Shown here: piece by piece, positions 35,262 through 44,824 of the stretch | How positions within the stretch are numbered: position 1 is the stretch's first letter | Layout: each line of letters opens with the position of its first letter | Assembly: GCA_963753485.1 (NCBI GenBank) | Contig: CAVWCL010000005.1 | Coordinates: 62,001-126,000 of the forward strand | Direction: 5' to 3' | Origin: CAWDLX01 sp963753485 | Lineage (GTDB): Bacteria; Actinomycetota; Actinomycetes; Mycobacteriales; Micromonosporaceae | DNA: 64,000 nt | The notes under the pieces: model-generated | The model's database searches: none | What the model was told of the DNA's origin: nothing | What the model saw: the letters and a program-made list of their open reading frames with translations, nothing else | Program-made: the position numbers and the translations under genes

Positions 35262-36077
35262 CTAGATGCGGCCGCCGGCGGCGGAGTCCGCGGAAAGCCG
35301 CTGGGCCAGGTAGATCGGCACGATGGAGAGCACGATCAGGACCACCGCGACCACGTTGATGACCGGTGCCTGGTTTGGCCGGAACAAGTTGGAGAAGATC
35401 CACAGTGGCAGAGTCTGGATGCCCGGACCCGCGGTGAACGTGGTGACGATGATCTCATCGAAGGAGAGCGCGAAGGCGAGCAGGCCGCCGGCGAGCAGGG
35501 CCGAGCGGATCAAGGGAAAGGTCACGTAGCGCAGCGTCTGGAAGGTGTCCGCGCCGAGGTCGGCACTCGCCTCCTCCAGGTTCCCCCCGACGCGCCGCAG
35601 CCGGGCGAGCACGTTGTTGTAGACGACCACCACACAGAAGGTCGCGTGCCCGACGATGACCCAGAAGAGACCCTTCTCCACCCCGAGCGGCGCGACCAGG
35701 GTCTGGTACGCACCGGAGAGCGCGACCCCGGTGATGATGCCGGGCAGGGCGATCGGCAGCACCACGAGCAGCGACAGGGCATTGCGGCCGAAGAAGTGGA
35801 AACGGGCGACGGCGAACGCCACCATGGTGCCCAGCAGGAGCGCGATCGCGGTCGCGCCGAGTCCAGTCTGGACGGAGGTCCACAGCGCCGCACGGGCGCC
35901 CGAGCTCTCCCAGGCCCGCGACCACCACTGCGTCGTCCAGCCCGCCGGCGGCCAGCCGAAGGTGCGATCGGTGTTGAAGGAGTTCACCACCACGACCGCG
36001 AGCGGCACGTAGATGAAGGCCAGGCCCAGCACCATCGCGCCGCGCAGCAGCCACCGGGTCAACGGGGTCAGGGTCAC
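35262..36077 (-). CDS. Polyamine-type ABC transporter permease (PotC-like)
   Basis: 271 residues with six membrane segments and the EAA loop NLEEASADLGADTFQTLRYVTFPLI that docks with the ATPase. The N-terminus resembles PotC/YdcV (FIYVPLAVVVVNSFN). GTG start at 36077 overlaps the stop of the preceding permease (GTGA). Last gene of the four-gene importer operon. Confidence 0.9.
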   Translation of the reverse strand: MTLTPLTRWLLRGAMVLGLAFIYVPLAVVVVNSFNTDRTFGWPPAGWTTQWWSRAWESSGARAALWTSVQTGLGATAIALLLGTMVAFAVARFHFFGRNALSLLVVLPIALPGIITGVALSGAYQTLVAPLGVEKGLFWVIVGHATFCVVVVYNNVLARLRRVGGNLEEASADLGADTFQTLRYVTFPLIRSALLAGGLLAFALSFDEIIVTTFTAGPGIQTLPLWIFSNLFRPNQAPVINVVAVVLIVLSIVPIYLAQRLSADSAAGGRI

Positions 36078-36991
36078 AACTGGTCCAGCGCTCCCGACCG
36101 GCGTACAGCGAGCAGATAGCCGATCATGATGACCACCGGAATGGTGGCGAGGGCGGCGGCGAGCGGCAGGTTGTTCGCCGCGCCGATGTTGACGTAGACG
36201 AGGTTCCCGATGAGCTGCAGCTTGCCGCCGACGATCTGCACCGTGATGTAGTCGCCGAGGGAGAGCGAGAAGGTGAAGATCGAACCGGCCGCGACCGCCG
36301 GCAGGGCCATCGGCAGCACCACCGACCAGAAGGTCCGGCCACCCCGCCCGCCGAGGTCGGCCGAGGCCTCGAGTAGCGAGTTCGGCAGCCGCTCCAACCC
36401 GGTGTAGACCGGCAGGATCATGTACGGCAGCCACAGGTAGGCCAGCACCAGGATGGTGGCGGTCTGCCCATACCCGGGTCCGTGGCCCTCGCCGCCGAGC
36501 AGCCAGTCGACCGGCCCACCATTGGCCAGCATGACCCGCCACGAGTACGCCTTGACCAGGTAGCTCGCCCACAGCGGGGTGAGGATCGCGATGACCAGCC
36601 AGTGCCGGGCCCGCGGCGAGGCGACCTTGGCCATGTACACCGCCATCGGCAACGCGATCAGCGCGTCGATCAGGGTGACCGCGATCGCGATGCCAAGGCT
36701 GCGCAGCGCCACGTCGCGGTAGACCGGCTCGGTCAGCACCGTGCGGAAGTTGGCCAGCGTCGGTTCCCGTACCAGCTGCGTGGTGAAGCTGTTCACCGTC
36801 CACAGTGAGGAGACGAACATCAGCCCCAGTGAGCCGAGGTACGCCACCACCAGCCACAGCATCGGCGCGCTGAGCAGCGCGGCGAGCCGTACCCATCCGT
36901 GCCGGTTCAGCCAGGCCGCCAACCGCCGACCGGGCCCGCCGGCGCGCGCCGTGACGGCGCCGGCGGGGTCCACAGTGGAGACCTGAGACAA
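36074..36991 (-). CDS. Polyamine-type ABC transporter permease (PotB-like)
   Basis: 305 residues, six membrane segments after a cytoplasmic leader of 35 residues. The EAA loop is NSLLEASADLGGRGGRTFWSVVLPMALP. Together with the second permease it forms the heterodimeric channel. It starts 4 bases after the binding-protein stop. DUF-like leader features are absent; this is a normal PotB/YdcU protein. Confidence 0.9.
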   Translation of the reverse strand: MSQVSTVDPAGAVTARAGGPGRRLAAWLNRHGWVRLAALLSAPMLWLVVAYLGSLGLMFVSSLWTVNSFTTQLVREPTLANFRTVLTEPVYRDVALRSLGIAIAVTLIDALIALPMAVYMAKVASPRARHWLVIAILTPLWASYLVKAYSWRVMLANGGPVDWLLGGEGHGPGYGQTATILVLAYLWLPYMILPVYTGLERLPNSLLEASADLGGRGGRTFWSVVLPMALPAVAAGSIFTFSLSLGDYITVQIVGGKLQLIGNLVYVNIGAANNLPLAAALATIPVVIMIGYLLAVRRSGALDQL

Positions 36992-36995
36992 CGGC

Positions 36996-38192
36996 TCAGC
37001 CCTTGATCGTGGTCCAGGCCTGGGTCCAGGCCGCGTAGTCCTTGCAGGTCACGTTCGTCCGGCCGTCCAGGCACTGGCTGATCGGGGTGTTCCAGTACCA
37101 GACCTTCTGGTAGTAGCTCTCGTCATCGGCGTGATAGGTGGCGCAGAACGTCTTGTCCGCGGTGTTCTGGCACGCCTTGCTGTTCGAGGGCGCCTCGCCG
37201 AACCATTCGGCCACCGCCGCGTTCGTCTGCGGCGAGACAATGTGGTTCATCCACAGGTACGCGCAGTTGGGATGCTTCGCCTTCGCCGCCACCATCCAGG
37301 TGTCCGACCAGCCGGTGGAGCCCTCGGCCGGCAGGATCGCCTCGACCGGCGCCTTGTCCGCCTGGGCCAGGTTGGTGATCACCTGCCAGGTGGTGCCGAT
37401 GACGGAGTTGCCGGCCTTGAACGCCTGCACCTCCTTGGTGTAGTCCGACCAGTACTCACCGATGTTGGCGTTCTGCGCCTTGAGCACGTCGATCGCGGCC
37501 TGGAACTGGGTGTCGTCCAGGGCGTACGGGTTCTTGATGTTCAGCGCGGGCCTGGTGTTCATGAGATAGAGCGCCGCGTCCGCGATGTAGATCGGTGAGT
37601 CGTACGCGGTGACCTTTCCCCGGTACGGCGAGTTCGGGTCGAACACCGACGCCCAGGAGGTCGGCGCCGGGGTGACCTTGTCGGTGCGCCACATCAGCAG
37701 GTTCGCGCCCCGGCCGTGCGGGATGCCGTAGGCGACGCCGTTGACCGAGTTCCACGGCTTGAGCTTCAGGCCGGGGAAGATGTCGGCGTAGTTGGGCACC
37801 AGGTCGGTGTTGACCGGCGCGACATCGCCGCCGTAGATGAGCCGCAGCGACGCGTCCCCGGATGCGGAGACGACGTCGTACTCGCCCGACTTCATGAGCG
37901 TGACCATGTCGTCCGAGGTGGGAGCGATGTGGTTGTTCACCTTGCAGCCGGTCTCCTGCTGGAAATTGGTGACCCAGTCGACCGTCTTGTCGTTGGTACC
38001 GTCCTCGACGTACCCGGCCCAGGAGACGATGTTGACCTGGCCCTCGCCGGCGCCGAGCGCCGCCAGTTTGTCGACCTTCGGTGGAGTCAGGCCGCCCGGG
38101 CCGGGCCCGGCGTTGTTGCTGCCGCCTGCGCAGGCGGCGACGGCCAGCAGGCTGACCCCCGCCAGCGCGGTGGCAATACGCATCGATCTCAT
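36996..38192 (-). CDS. Extracellular solute-binding lipoprotein (PotD/PotF type)
   Basis: 398 residues. A lipoprotein signal ends in LLAVAACAGG (lipobox V-A-A-C). The mature part has the spermidine/putrescine-binding fold: VNIVSWAGYVEDG, TSDDMVTLMKSGEYDVVSASGDASLRLI, VAYGIPHGRGANLLMW, SPIYIADAALYL. The Cys pair near the C-terminus (KACQNTADKTFC) may form a disulfide. GAAGGAG ribosome site 8 bases before the ATG. The substrate is probably a polyamine or related amine, by family. Confidence 0.9.
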   Translation of the reverse strand: MRSMRIATALAGVSLLAVAACAGGSNNAGPGPGGLTPPKVDKLAALGAGEGQVNIVSWAGYVEDGTNDKTVDWVTNFQQETGCKVNNHIAPTSDDMVTLMKSGEYDVVSASGDASLRLIYGGDVAPVNTDLVPNYADIFPGLKLKPWNSVNGVAYGIPHGRGANLLMWRTDKVTPAPTSWASVFDPNSPYRGKVTAYDSPIYIADAALYLMNTRPALNIKNPYALDDTQFQAAIDVLKAQNANIGEYWSDYTKEVQAFKAGNSVIGTTWQVITNLAQADKAPVEAILPAEGSTGWSDTWMVAAKAKHPNCAYLWMNHIVSPQTNAAVAEWFGEAPSNSKACQNTADKTFCATYHADDESYYQKVWYWNTPISQCLDGRTNVTCKDYAAWTQAWTTIKG

Positions 38193-38215
38193 CACAGCTC
38201 TCCTTCGGGGGGTTG

Positions 38216-39298
38216 TCAGGCTGAGGCGGGCACGGATTGTCGCGGTGCCGGGGTCGCCGGCACGGAGACGACATGCTCGGCGCGCCATCGCAGTCGGACC
38301 GGCTGCCCACGCAGGGCGGCCACGTCGGCCGACGAGGTCTGCAGGTTCTGCTGCACCGCGACGAGGCGTACGCCGCCGTCCAGGTCGACCACGAAGCGGG
38401 TCACCGGGCCGGCGTAGACCACCTCCGCGACCCGGCCGGTGGCGCTGATCTCGCCGTCGCCTCCGGGCGTGGCCGGCTCCACGCCGACCGTCAGGTGGAT
38501 CTTCTCCGGCCGCACCGAGAAGACCCCTTCACGACCCAGGATGCGGGCCGCGACGGCGCCGGTCAGCAGGTTCGAGGTCCCGACGAAACCGGCGACGAAG
38601 GCCGACGCGGGGTGCTCGTAGACCTCCTCCGGCGAGCCGACCTGCTCGATGCGGCCGTGGTTGAAGACGGCGACCCGGTCGCTGAGGGTGAGCGCCTCGT
38701 CCTGGTCGTGGGTGACGAAGAGAAACGTGATGCCGACCTCGCGCTGGATCGCCTTGAGCTCGACCTGCATCTCCTCGCGGAGCTTGAGGTCGAGTGCGCC
38801 GAGCGGCTCGTCGAGCAGCAGCACCCGCGGCCGATTGACCAGCGCCCGGGCCAGCGCCACCCGTTGGCGCTGGCCGCCGGAGAGCTCGGCCGGCCGGCGC
38901 TGTCCGTATCCGGGCAGGCGCACGGTGGCCAGCGCCTCGGCCGCCCGCGCGCGCCGCTCCAGGCGGGGCACCTTGCGTACCTTCAGCCCGTACTCGACGT
39001 TGCCCTGCACGGCCATGTGCGGGAAGAGTGCGTAGTCCTGGAAGACGGTGTTCACGTCCCGCTCGAAGGGCGCCAGCCGGGTCACGTCCCGCCCGTTGAG
39101 CTGCACCGAGCCGGTGGTCGGCTGCTCGAAGCCGGCGATCATGCGCAACACCGTGGTCTTGCCCGACCCGGACGGGCCCAGCATCGAGAAGAACTCGCCG
39201 TCGGCGATGTCGAGGTCGATCCCGTCGACCGCGGTGACCGCACCGAACGACTTCCGCAGGCCGGTGAGGCGGACGGCGGGCGTCTGGTCACTCGACAC
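38216..39298 (-). CDS. Polyamine-type ABC transporter ATPase (PotA-like)
   Basis: 360 residues. Walker A GPSGSGKTTVLRMI, Q-loop FQDYALFPHM, signature LSGGQRQRVALARALV, Walker B VLLLDEPLGALD, H-loop FVTHDQDEAL, then a C-terminal TOBE domain from about residue 270 (FSVRPEKIHL). GTG start with GAAAGGG upstream. First gene of the operon that continues with the binding protein and two permeases. Confidence 0.92.
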   Translation of the reverse strand: MSSDQTPAVRLTGLRKSFGAVTAVDGIDLDIADGEFFSMLGPSGSGKTTVLRMIAGFEQPTTGSVQLNGRDVTRLAPFERDVNTVFQDYALFPHMAVQGNVEYGLKVRKVPRLERRARAAEALATVRLPGYGQRRPAELSGGQRQRVALARALVNRPRVLLLDEPLGALDLKLREEMQVELKAIQREVGITFLFVTHDQDEALTLSDRVAVFNHGRIEQVGSPEEVYEHPASAFVAGFVGTSNLLTGAVAARILGREGVFSVRPEKIHLTVGVEPATPGGDGEISATGRVAEVVYAGPVTRFVVDLDGGVRLVAVQQNLQTSSADVAALRGQPVRLRWRAEHVVSVPATPAPRQSVPASA

Positions 39299-39470
39299 GG
39301 TGGTGAACCCTTTCAACGGATTTGGTACCTTTGACCGGTCCAACCGACGGATACCTGATCGGCAGGATAGTCGCGCCACGGATCCCGTCGTCAAGCCTTC
39401 GTTGCGCATTCGTGTCGCGCCGACCTGGCACCTGCTGGTCCGGCCGGTGCGCCCCGGCCGCGTCGGCGGC

Positions 39471-39476
39471 TACTCT
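39471..39476 (+). promoter_or_regulatory. -10 box of the acyl-CoA dehydrogenase gene, predicted leaderless
   Basis: TACTCT, 6 bases before the ATG at 39483. Confidence 0.5.
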
Positions 39477-39482
39477 CCGGCT

Positions 39483-40625
39483 ATGGAGCAGCCCCTCTAT
39501 GAGCCCGTACACGACGAATTCCGCGCCCTGTGCCGGGAGTTCCTCGACCGGGAAGCGGTACCGCACCACGACGCCTGGGTCAAGGCCGGTCTGGTCGACC
39601 GAAGCGTGTGGCGGGCCGCGGGCCGGGCCGGACTGCTCGGGCTCGACGTCGACGAGGAGTACGGGGGCGGCGGCCAGCACGACTTCCGATTCAACTGCGT
39701 GCTCGTCGAGGAGATCATCCGGGCGGGTTGCTCCGGTCTCGGCTTCGGGCTGCACAACGACGTGGTGGCCCCGTATCTGACCGAGTTGACAACGCTCGAA
39801 CAGCGCAAACGGTGGCTGCCCGGGTTCTGCTCGGGCGAGATGATCACCGCGATCGCGATGAGCGAACCCGGGGCCGGCTCGGACCTCGCCGGGATCCGGA
39901 CCAGCGCGGTCCGCGAGGGCGACACATATGTCCTCAATGGACAGAAGACGTTCATCACCAACGGGGAGCTGGCCGATCTGGTCATCGTGGTCGCCAAGAC
40001 CGCGGCCGACCAGGGCGCGCACGGCGTCAGCCTGGTCGTGGTCGAGCGGGGCACGGCGGGCTTCACCCGCGGCCGGCGGCTGGAGAAGGTGGGGCTGAAG
40101 GCGAACGACACCGCCGAGCTCTTCTTCGACGACTGCCGGGTGCCGGCCGAGAACCTCATCGGCACCGAGAACCACGGCTTCTACCAGCTGATGGCGAACC
40201 TGCCCCGGGAACGGCTCGGAATCGCCGTGGCGGCGGTCGCTGCGGCCGAGCGGATCCTTGCGCTCACCCTCGACTACGCCCGGACGCGGCAGGCCTTCGG
40301 CCGGCCGATCGGCGCCTTCCAGCACAACCGGTTCCTGCTCGCCGAGCTGGACACCGAGGTCACCATCGCCCGGACCTTCCTCAACCACTGCATCACCGAG
40401 TTCAACGCCGGCCGGCTCACGGTGACCGACGCGGCGAAGGCGAAGTGGTGGACGACTGAACTGCAGAACCGGGTCGCCGATCGCTGCGTGCAGCTGCACG
40501 GGGGATACGGCTACATGCTCGAGTACCCGGTGGCCCGGGCCTGGCTGGACGGGCGGGTGCAGACCATCTATGGCGGCACCACCGAGATCATGAAGGAGAT
40601 CATCGGCCGTGGCCTGGGCCTGTGA
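39483..40625 (+). CDS. Acyl-CoA dehydrogenase family protein
   Basis: 380 residues, FAD-dependent alpha,beta-dehydrogenation of an acyl-CoA. FAD/substrate motifs are AMSEPGAGSDLAGIRT and FITNGELADLVIVVAKT; RQAFGRPIGAFQHNRFLLAELDTEV and QLHGGYGYMLEYPVARAWLDGR follow. The catalytic Glu is in TIYGGTTEIMKEI, the short- and medium-chain position. The sequence is close to long-chain and isovaleryl relatives, so the chain length cannot be fixed. It is divergent from the ABC operon. Confidence 0.9.
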   Translation: MEQPLYEPVHDEFRALCREFLDREAVPHHDAWVKAGLVDRSVWRAAGRAGLLGLDVDEEYGGGGQHDFRFNCVLVEEIIRAGCSGLGFGLHNDVVAPYLTELTTLEQRKRWLPGFCSGEMITAIAMSEPGAGSDLAGIRTSAVREGDTYVLNGQKTFITNGELADLVIVVAKTAADQGAHGVSLVVVERGTAGFTRGRRLEKVGLKANDTAELFFDDCRVPAENLIGTENHGFYQLMANLPRERLGIAVAAVAAAERILALTLDYARTRQAFGRPIGAFQHNRFLLAELDTEVTIARTFLNHCITEFNAGRLTVTDAAKAKWWTTELQNRVADRCVQLHGGYGYMLEYPVARAWLDGRVQTIYGGTTEIMKEIIGRGLGL

Positions 40626-40629
40626 GGCA

Positions 40630-40764
40630 ATGACGGTGCCCGCCGATGCATCGGCGACGGCGCCGGCGGGCGTGCCGGTCGCCGCGCGGCCGGGCGTGGT
40701 GGCGGTCACCGCGAACGGGACTGCACACCAACGGCAAGGCGGGCGCGCGAGGATCACGCCATGA
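40630..40764 (+). CDS. Possible small leader ORF before the MFS gene
   Basis: 44 codons starting ATG at 40630, 4 bases after the acyl-CoA dehydrogenase stop; the TGA overlaps the ATG of the MFS gene (ATGA). The peptide MTVPADASATAPAGVPVAAR... is Ala/Val-rich with a basic end. The exact overlap suggests translational coupling, but no family is recognised and an open frame this short is common at high GC. Confidence 0.25.
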   Translation: MTVPADASATAPAGVPVAARPGVVAVTANGTAHQRQGGRARITP

Positions 40765-42062
40765 CGACGGCTTCGCAACCGGTGACCACCCGCCCGGCCG
40801 ACCCGGCCCCACCCGCCACAGTGGACGTGGACCGGGTGCAGCGACGCACCCTGCGGGTGCTGATGCTCACCCAGGTGATCGGTGGCGTCGGCGTCGCCAT
40901 CGGGATCGCGGTCGGGGCTCTGCTCGCCGCGTCCATGGGCGGGACCGGGATCTCCGGGTTGGGCCAGAGTTCGCTCGTCGTCGGCGGTGCTCTGCTGGCA
41001 GTGCCGGCGACCCGGCTCATGCGGGCCGGCGGCCGGCGTCGCGGGCTCTTCTTCGCCTACGTGGTGGGCGCAATCGGCGCGGTCGTCGTGGTGGTCGCGG
41101 CCGGTCGCGGCTCGGTGCCGTTGCTCTTCGCCGGCCTGTTCCTCTTCGGCGGCGGGAACGCGGCCAACTACCAGGCCCGGTACGCGGCGGTGGACCTGGC
41201 CGAGCCGGCCCGCCGGGGCCGGCAGCTCTCCTGGGTGGTCTGGGCGACCACGATCGGGGCGGTGGCCGGGCCGAACCTCGCCCCGATTGCCGACCGGGCC
41301 CTGCACCGCTTCGGCGTGAGCACCTACGCCGGCCCGTTCGTCTTCAGCGCGGCCGCGTTCCTCGTCGTGGGGATCCTGGTGGCGATGCTGCTGCGGCCCG
41401 ATCCGCTGCTGCTGGCCCGACGGATCGCGCCGGCGGCCCGGGCGGATGCGCCCCGGCCCGGGCTACGGGCCGCGGTTCGCGAGGTGGCCGCCTCCCCGGC
41501 GGCCCGGCTGGGCATCGCCTCGGTCGCGATGGGGCATCTGGTCATGGTCGGCGTGATGTCGATGACGCCGGTACACATCGGCGAGGAGGGCCACGCCGAC
41601 ACCCTGCGCATCGTGGGCATCGTGCTCAGCGTGCACATCGCCGGGATGTACGCGATCTCGCCGGTGACCGGGTGGCTCACCGACCGGCTGGGGCGCCGCC
41701 CGGTCATCCTGGCCGGGATCGCCCTGCTGGTGACCGCGTGCGCGGTCGCCGGGACCGCCGGGCACGACACGGTCCGGCTGGCCGCCGGGCTCAGCCTGCT
41801 CGGCCTGGGCTGGTCCGGCACCATGGTGGCCGGGTCGACGCTGCTCGCCGAGTCGGTCGGCGTCGCCAACAAGCCGGCCGTACAAGGGCTCTCGGATCTG
41901 GTGATGGGGTTGGCCGGCGCGTCATCGGGGGCGCTGAGCGGGCTGGTCGTGGCATGGTCGTCCTATTCGACGCTGACCGTACTCGCGGCCGTGGCCACGG
42001 TGCCGCTGGTCGCGTTGGCGCTGCGGCCGGTGCGGGTGGTGGCGATGGAGGGGACCGGGTGA
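40761..42062 (+). CDS. Major facilitator superfamily transporter
   Basis: 433 residues with twelve membrane segments. FLFGGGNAANYQARYAAVDLAEPARRGRQLSWVVWATTIGAVAGPN and GWLTDRLGRRPVILAGIALLV (the loop signature between helices) place it among actinobacterial drug-efflux-type MFS proteins. The substrate is unknown. Its stop overlaps the start of the DUF3046 gene, as often seen just upstream of recA in this group. Confidence 0.88.
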   Translation: MTTASQPVTTRPADPAPPATVDVDRVQRRTLRVLMLTQVIGGVGVAIGIAVGALLAASMGGTGISGLGQSSLVVGGALLAVPATRLMRAGGRRRGLFFAYVVGAIGAVVVVVAAGRGSVPLLFAGLFLFGGGNAANYQARYAAVDLAEPARRGRQLSWVVWATTIGAVAGPNLAPIADRALHRFGVSTYAGPFVFSAAAFLVVGILVAMLLRPDPLLLARRIAPAARADAPRPGLRAAVREVAASPAARLGIASVAMGHLVMVGVMSMTPVHIGEEGHADTLRIVGIVLSVHIAGMYAISPVTGWLTDRLGRRPVILAGIALLVTACAVAGTAGHDTVRLAAGLSLLGLGWSGTMVAGSTLLAESVGVANKPAVQGLSDLVMGLAGASSGALSGLVVAWSSYSTLTVLAAVATVPLVALALRPVRVVAMEGTG

Positions 42063-42259
42063 AGTTGACCGACCTGTGGGACCGACTCGAGCAGACGTTC
42101 GGACCCGGGTACGCCGAGAGCGTCGCCCGCGACCAGGTCATCCCGCAGTTGGAGGGGCGGACGATCCAACAGGCGCTGGCGGCCGGGATCGAGGTGCTGG
42201 CGGTATGGCGGGCGGTGGTGGCGAACTTTCCGGACCGGGTGCCAGCCGCCCTGCGCTGA
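42059..42259 (+). CDS. DUF3046 protein
   Basis: 66 residues, VKLTDLWDRLEQTFGPGYAESVARDQVIPQLEGRTIQQALAAG..., with a mainly helical DUF3046 fold found upstream of recA in actinobacteria. Its function is unknown. GTG start overlaps the MFS stop (GTGA). Confidence 0.88.
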   Translation: MKLTDLWDRLEQTFGPGYAESVARDQVIPQLEGRTIQQALAAGIEVLAVWRAVVANFPDRVPAALR

Positions 42260-42332
42260 GCCTGGGCGGCGGCCGGGATCGGCCCGACACGCCGGGCTGA
42301 CCTGGGCGTACGTCCCCCCCGCGCGTCGGTCC

Positions 42333-42360
42333 TTGCCTCGAACAGACGTACGGCTATGGT
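42333..42360 (+). promoter_or_regulatory. recA promoter with SOS box in the spacer
   Basis: -35 TTGCCT (42333-42338), then CGAACAGACGTACG (42339-42352), which differs from the actinobacterial LexA consensus CGAAC-N4-GTTCG at one base, then -10 TATGGT (42355-42360). LexA bound here would cover the promoter spacer exactly. Confidence 0.7.
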
Positions 42361-42374
42361 GGAGAGGCGCGACG

Positions 42375-42407
42375 TCGTCCACAGGCATTGGCAGATGGTT
42401 ATCCACA
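42375..42407 (+). promoter_or_regulatory. Two DnaA boxes in the recA leader
   Basis: TCGTCCACA (42375-42383) and TTATCCACA (42399-42407), same orientation, starts 24 bp apart. Both fit the actinobacterial DnaA-box form YY(G/A/C)TCCACA. They lie just downstream of the predicted transcription start. Confidence 0.45.
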
Positions 42408-42510
42408 GCTCGGCGTTGACTATCGAATCTGTCGGACCGGACGCCTAGCGTGTGAGCGCGTGAGTGTGACGAAGCGACCGACGAAGACCGCGAACCCAGG
42501 GGTGGCACAG

Positions 42511-43554
<1,044 letters not shown>

Positions 43555-43580
43555 GGGCTCGTGAACGTGGCCTCGTGGAT

Positions 43581-43622
43581 CTTGGACGTCCGTGGTCGCC
43601 CCGACAACCACACGTGTCCAAG
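43581..43622. terminator. Hairpin between recA and recX (possibly palindromic family 2)
   Basis: CTTGGAC/GTCCAAG (7 bp), a 4-base internal loop, then GTGGT/ACCAC. The GATCTTGGAC start resembles the GATCGTGGAC family. It may lower recX expression by partial termination, as intergenic hairpins do at recA-recX junctions in other bacteria. Confidence 0.5.
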
Positions 43623-43651
43623 GTCCCGTCGCCCGGCAGCGCGGTGGGATC

Positions 43652-44317
43652 GTGGCCGGTAGCCGGCGTGCGCGTACCGGTCGGGGCTGGGATGCGGCCA
43701 TCCCCCGCACCCCGGCCCGCGAGCGCGCCGGCGCCGCCCGGACCTTCGACCGCGCTGATGCCCGCGACCCGGCCGAGCGGGCCCGGGAGATCTGCCTGCG
43801 ACAGCTGGCGGTCCGTCCGCGCACGCAACTCGAGCTCGCGGCCGCGCTGCGCCGCCAGCACATTCCCGACGACGTCGCGGCCGACGTGCTGGCCCGCTAC
43901 GGCGAGGTGGGCATCGTCGACGACGAGGCGTTCGCCCGGGCCTGGGTCACCAGCCGGCACCACGGCAAGGGACTGGCCCGGCGCGCCCTCGCCGGGGAAC
44001 TGCGCCGCAAGGGCGTCGCGGACGACACCCTCGGGGCGGCGCTGGACGAGGTGAGCACCGATACCGAGGCTGGCACCGCTCGCGCGCTGGTCGAGCGCAA
44101 GCTGCGCGCCGAACGGCCGGGAACTCCCGAGGCCACCCTGCGCCGCCTCGTCGGCCTGCTGGCGCGCAAAGGCTATCCGCCGGCGCTCGCGTTCCGGGTC
44201 GTGCGCGAGGCGATGGCGGCGCGGGCGGTCGACGAACCGGATATGGGGGACTCGGATGCCCTCGAGGCGGCCGCCCTCGAGGCCGACGACCTCGACCCGG
44301 AGCGTGAACCGTGGTGA
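43652..44317 (+). CDS. recX: RecA regulator RecX
   Basis: 221 residues. Three tandem three-helix modules of RecX: REICLRQLAVRPRTQLELAAALRRQHIPDDVAADVLARYGEVGIVDDEAFARAW, GLARRALAGELRRKGVADDTL and RRLVGLLARKGYPPALAFRVVREAM. It inhibits or dismantles RecA filaments. The start is uncertain: GTG at 43652 is used, and an Arg-rich extension to 43592 is also open. The tail is acidic. Confidence 0.88.
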   Translation: MAGSRRARTGRGWDAAIPRTPARERAGAARTFDRADARDPAERAREICLRQLAVRPRTQLELAAALRRQHIPDDVAADVLARYGEVGIVDDEAFARAWVTSRHHGKGLARRALAGELRRKGVADDTLGAALDEVSTDTEAGTARALVERKLRAERPGTPEATLRRLVGLLARKGYPPALAFRVVREAMAARAVDEPDMGDSDALEAAALEADDLDPEREPW

Positions 44318-44329
44318 CCGCTCTTTCGG

Positions 44330-44381
44330 CCGATCTTGGACGATGGCGGCTGCCGTGACCGCCACCAGTTCCCGACCTCGG
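44330..44381. repeat. Palindromic repeat family 2, copy C (degenerate)
   Basis: CCGATCTTGGA with imperfect complement CCCGACCTCGG and inner arms ATGGCGG/CCGCCAC. Begins 13 bases after the recX stop; probably its terminator. Confidence 0.5.
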
Positions 44382-44431
44382 CGCCGGCCTCGGCAAGTCG
44401 CCGCAAGCCACCCTTTCTAGATCATCTCGCC

Positions 44432-44460
44432 TTGACCGGACGGCGGTGTGCGCCTAGCCT
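44432..44460 (+). promoter_or_regulatory. Promoter of rny with long leader
   Basis: TTGACC, 17 bases, TAGCCT: a near-consensus housekeeping promoter. The predicted start near 44467 leaves a leader of about 358 bases before rny. The first part of the leader (44500-44540) is unusually AT-rich. Confidence 0.6.
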
Positions 44461-44599
44461 CGGCTGTACCGGGAGTACGACGACACACCGCGGGACAACC
44501 GCACAACATAGATTGCATAACGAAACAACATCGAATGCTGGCTGAGGAGGCGCACGCCGCAGACGCGGCAACCTGTTCGTCGGCCGTTGACGGGTCCTG

Positions 44600-44626
44600 G
44601 TCACCGCACCCGGTGGGTGCGGTGAC
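44600..44626 (+). promoter_or_regulatory. 12-bp perfect hairpin in the rny leader
   Basis: Arms GTCACCGCACCC and GGGTGCGGTGAC with a 3-base loop. Very stable; possible attenuator or RNase Y/J target. No U-tract follows. Confidence 0.6.
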
Positions 44627-44783
44627 AACGGTGCCACCAGCGACAGGGGTCCTGGCCGATCGGAGAGACCGGCGGCTGACGCCGTCACCACGGTGGCCGA
44701 AGCACTCCCGGATACGAAACGCCTGAGTCGCCGCACCGCCACGGTTCCCACCACGCGGGGCTGGGTCAGGCGCGGGCCCGCCC

Positions 44784-44817
44784 TCCTCCCCCGAGGGCTC
44801 GGTCCGCCGGGGAGGGA
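44784..44817 (+). promoter_or_regulatory. Hairpin that can hide the rny ribosome site
   Basis: TCCTCCCCCG (44784-44793) can pair with CGGGGAGGGA (44808-44817) with one mismatch and one G-U wobble. The second segment is the ribosome site of rny, so pairing would block translation. Confidence 0.45.
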
Positions 44818-44824
44818 GAACGCC

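Noticed and set aside
42416..42451. Second recA promoter (TTGACT ... TAGCGT) with a leaderless GTG near 42460
   Set aside because: The spacing of 24 bases is too long, and the added N-terminal residues are not seen in RecA proteins; kept only as a remote alternative.
44448..44726. Open frame of 92 codons in the rny leader
   Set aside because: No ribosome site, unusual codon use and no recognisable family; the region is better explained as a leader RNA.
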